A stretch of 7,160 bases of DNA from CAYLLD01 sp964425135 (GTDB taxonomy: Bacteria; Pseudomonadota; Alphaproteobacteria; Rhodobacterales; Rhodobacteraceae): NCBI GenBank assembly GCA_964425135.1, contig CAYRKW010000105.1, positions 1 through 7,160 on the forward strand, in the 5' to 3' direction. Made by a program: the position numbers and the translations under genes. Below are positions 6,202-7,160 of the stretch, in pieces. The notes beneath the pieces are model-generated. The model saw nothing but the letters and a program-made list of their open reading frames with translations, did not search any database and was not told the origin of the DNA. Position 1 is the first letter of the stretch, and each line of letters starts with the position of its first letter.

Positions 6202-6996
6202 ATGAGACGCTCTGAAATGTTGTTGGCAAATCAAACCTATGGCGTGCGTGATGACAACCCGATAATCATCGCCCACGGACTCTTCGGCTCGGCGCGCAAC
6301 TGGCGGGCGATTGCCAAACGTCTTGCGTTAGGCCGTTTTGTCATCTGCGTGGATATGCGCAACCATGGCGCATCAGCGCATGTAGATCAAATGTCCTACG
6401 CAGATATGGCCGGTGATCTTGCGCATATGGCCCGCGAATTTGGTGGCAATGCCCGCATCATCGGCCATTCAATGGGCGGCAAGGCAACCATGCTGGCGGC
6501 GCTTGCCGAGCCTGATGCGATACGCGGTGTCCTGATCGCCGATATAGCGCCCGTCCCTTACACCCATTCAGCCGAAAACCGCCGCTATATCGAGATCATG
6601 CAAAGCGTTGATCTGGCGCAAATATCCTCCCGCTCTGATCTTGACGCAGCGCTGGCTGCGCATCTGGACGACAAAAGCCTGCGTGCCTTCTTCGCCCAAA
6701 GCCTCGATCTGAGCGGTAATGCCCCGCGCTGGGTCCTGAACCTGCCGGTCCTGCACGCATCCATCGACGACATCGTCGGGTTCCCGGATGTGAGCGGCAC
6801 CTACACCGGCCCGGCCTTATTCCTCGCAGGCGCAACCTCTCCCTATGTCACAGACGACGGCAAAACCGCCGCCCGCCACCTCTTTCCCAGCGCCCGCTTT
6901 GCAAGCCTCAAAGATGCAGGCCACTGGCTCCACGCCGAAAATCCGCGCGGCTTCATCGCAAGCTGCGAAGCATGGCTCGATGCCACATCTTCCTGA
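6202..6996 (+). CDS. Alpha/beta hydrolase, YbfF/ABHD11-like esterase
   Basis: This 264-residue protein is a cytoplasmic serine hydrolase of the alpha/beta fold, close in motif pattern to E. coli YbfF, an esterase acting on short acyl esters and acyl-CoA thioesters. It has the oxyanion-loop HGLFGSARNW (25-34), VDMRNHGAS (50-58), the nucleophile elbow GHSMGG (88-93, Ser90), LIADIAP with Asp114 as probable acid, and GHWLHAENP with His241 as the base. The length is normal for the family. The start is uncertain. The ATG at 6202 has no visible ribosome site, and family members usually begin only a few residues before the YG of strand 1, so the in-frame ATG at 6217 is equally plausible. It is divergent from the receptor-like gene. 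The natural substrate is not deducible. Confidence 0.9.
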   Translation: MRRSEMLLANQTYGVRDDNPIIIAHGLFGSARNWRAIAKRLALGRFVICVDMRNHGASAHVDQMSYADMAGDLAHMAREFGGNARIIGHSMGGKATMLAALAEPDAIRGVLIADIAPVPYTHSAENRRYIEIMQSVDLAQISSRSDLDAALAAHLDDKSLRAFFAQSLDLSGNAPRWVLNLPVLHASIDDIVGFPDVSGTYTGPALFLAGATSPYVTDDGKTAARHLFPSARFASLKDAGHWLHAENPRGFIASCEAWLDATSS

Positions 6997-7160
6997 CTGC
7001 CGTCAGCCAAAAGCCGATGCCCAAACCCTTCTTTGGTTGGAGAAATATCCCGCTGCGCGCGCAAGCGCAAAACCAATGACGCGAGCCGCATCGCGGCTCA
7101 CTGCTTAGAGTATCCGTCTTGATCAAGTCGGTTTTGGCGACCATTTTCGACCGGCTTTGA
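6997..7160. other. Structured non-coding tail with hairpins and a palindrome
   Basis: No convincing gene is seen in these 164 bp up to the window end. Present are a small hairpin straddling the hydrolase stop (CTGAC 6993-6997, GTCAG 7002-7006), a perfect 7-bp stem GAGCCGC (7083-7089) and GCGGCTC (7093-7099) with loop ATC, and the 10-bp palindrome CTTGATCAAG (7118-7127). A 20-codon reading frame begins at 7017 (MPKPFFGWRNIPLRAQAQNQ) and stops at 7079, but it has no ribosome site and may be chance. No stem is followed by a T-run on its outgoing side, so none is a clear terminator. The stretch could be a 3' UTR, a small RNA, or the leader of a gene lying to the right. Confidence 0.35.

Noticed and set aside
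6993..7006. Hairpin at the hydrolase stop as an intrinsic terminator
   Set aside because: The stem is only 5 bp and is followed by CCAAAAGCC rather than a T-run.
7118..7127. CTTGATCAAG as an FnrL binding site
   Set aside because: The half-sites abut without the required four-base spacer. Retained only as a palindrome of unknown meaning.
6953..7144. 63-codon minus-strand frame at the right edge
   Set aside because: It overlaps the hydrolase C-terminus, has an unusual Cys/Trp/Arg-rich composition and shows no recognisable domain. Treated as a chance frame over structured DNA.
1..7160. A novel defence, mobile or CRISPR-type system
   Set aside because: No repeat-spacer array, transposase, integrase, toxin-antitoxin pair, nuclease or phage gene is visible. 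The content is housekeeping and accessory metabolism.

Overview
The window looks like ordinary chromosomal sequence from an alphaproteobacterium, most likely a Rhodobacterales/roseobacter-type marine organism. This rests on moderately high GC, the style of the protein families, and a probable 6S RNA gene just before purEK (an arrangement I recall for alphaproteobacteria). A GC hairpin with an AT-rich tail after the CDGSH gene is also of a kind I associate with roseobacter intergenic DNA. The species call is inference; nothing names it directly.

Layout. The left edge (1 to about 120) is probably the 3' part of a 6S RNA. It is followed by a tight plus-strand cluster: purE (142-624), purK (621-1688, overlapping purE by 4 bp) and a small VOC/glyoxalase-fold protein (1692-2090). 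Converging on it, with interlocked stop codons, is a minus-strand EamA/DMT-family membrane transporter (2087-2917). A 123-bp divergent intergenic region with a symmetric 30-bp dyad separates that transporter from a plus-strand CDGSH iron-sulfur protein (3041-3655). A strong GC hairpin lies in the convergent gap before argG (3755-4972, minus). Upstream of argG on the same strand is a periplasmic-binding-domain protein with an embedded ion-channel core (5068-6150), with the architecture of a prokaryotic ionotropic glutamate receptor. It is divergent, across only 51 bp, from a YbfF/ABHD11-type alpha/beta hydrolase (6202-6996). The last 164 bp hold no convincing gene but contain hairpins and a palindrome.

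Functional picture. PurK and PurE together convert AIR to CAIR in de novo purine synthesis. ArgG makes argininosuccinate from citrulline and aspartate, drawing on the same aspartate/nitrogen economy. The remaining genes are accessory: an exporter-like permease, an Fe-S protein, a hydrolase and a putative amino-acid-gated channel. There are no signs of phage, IS elements, CRISPR or a defence island.

The most interesting object is the glutamate-receptor-like protein. It keeps the ligand-binding arginine and an iGluR-like pore-helix ending, but the position of the potassium-type TVGYGD filter reads NAGFDI. The next best leads are the composite dyad at 2947-2976, the all-histidine metal site predicted in the VOC protein, and the structured non-coding DNA at both edges.
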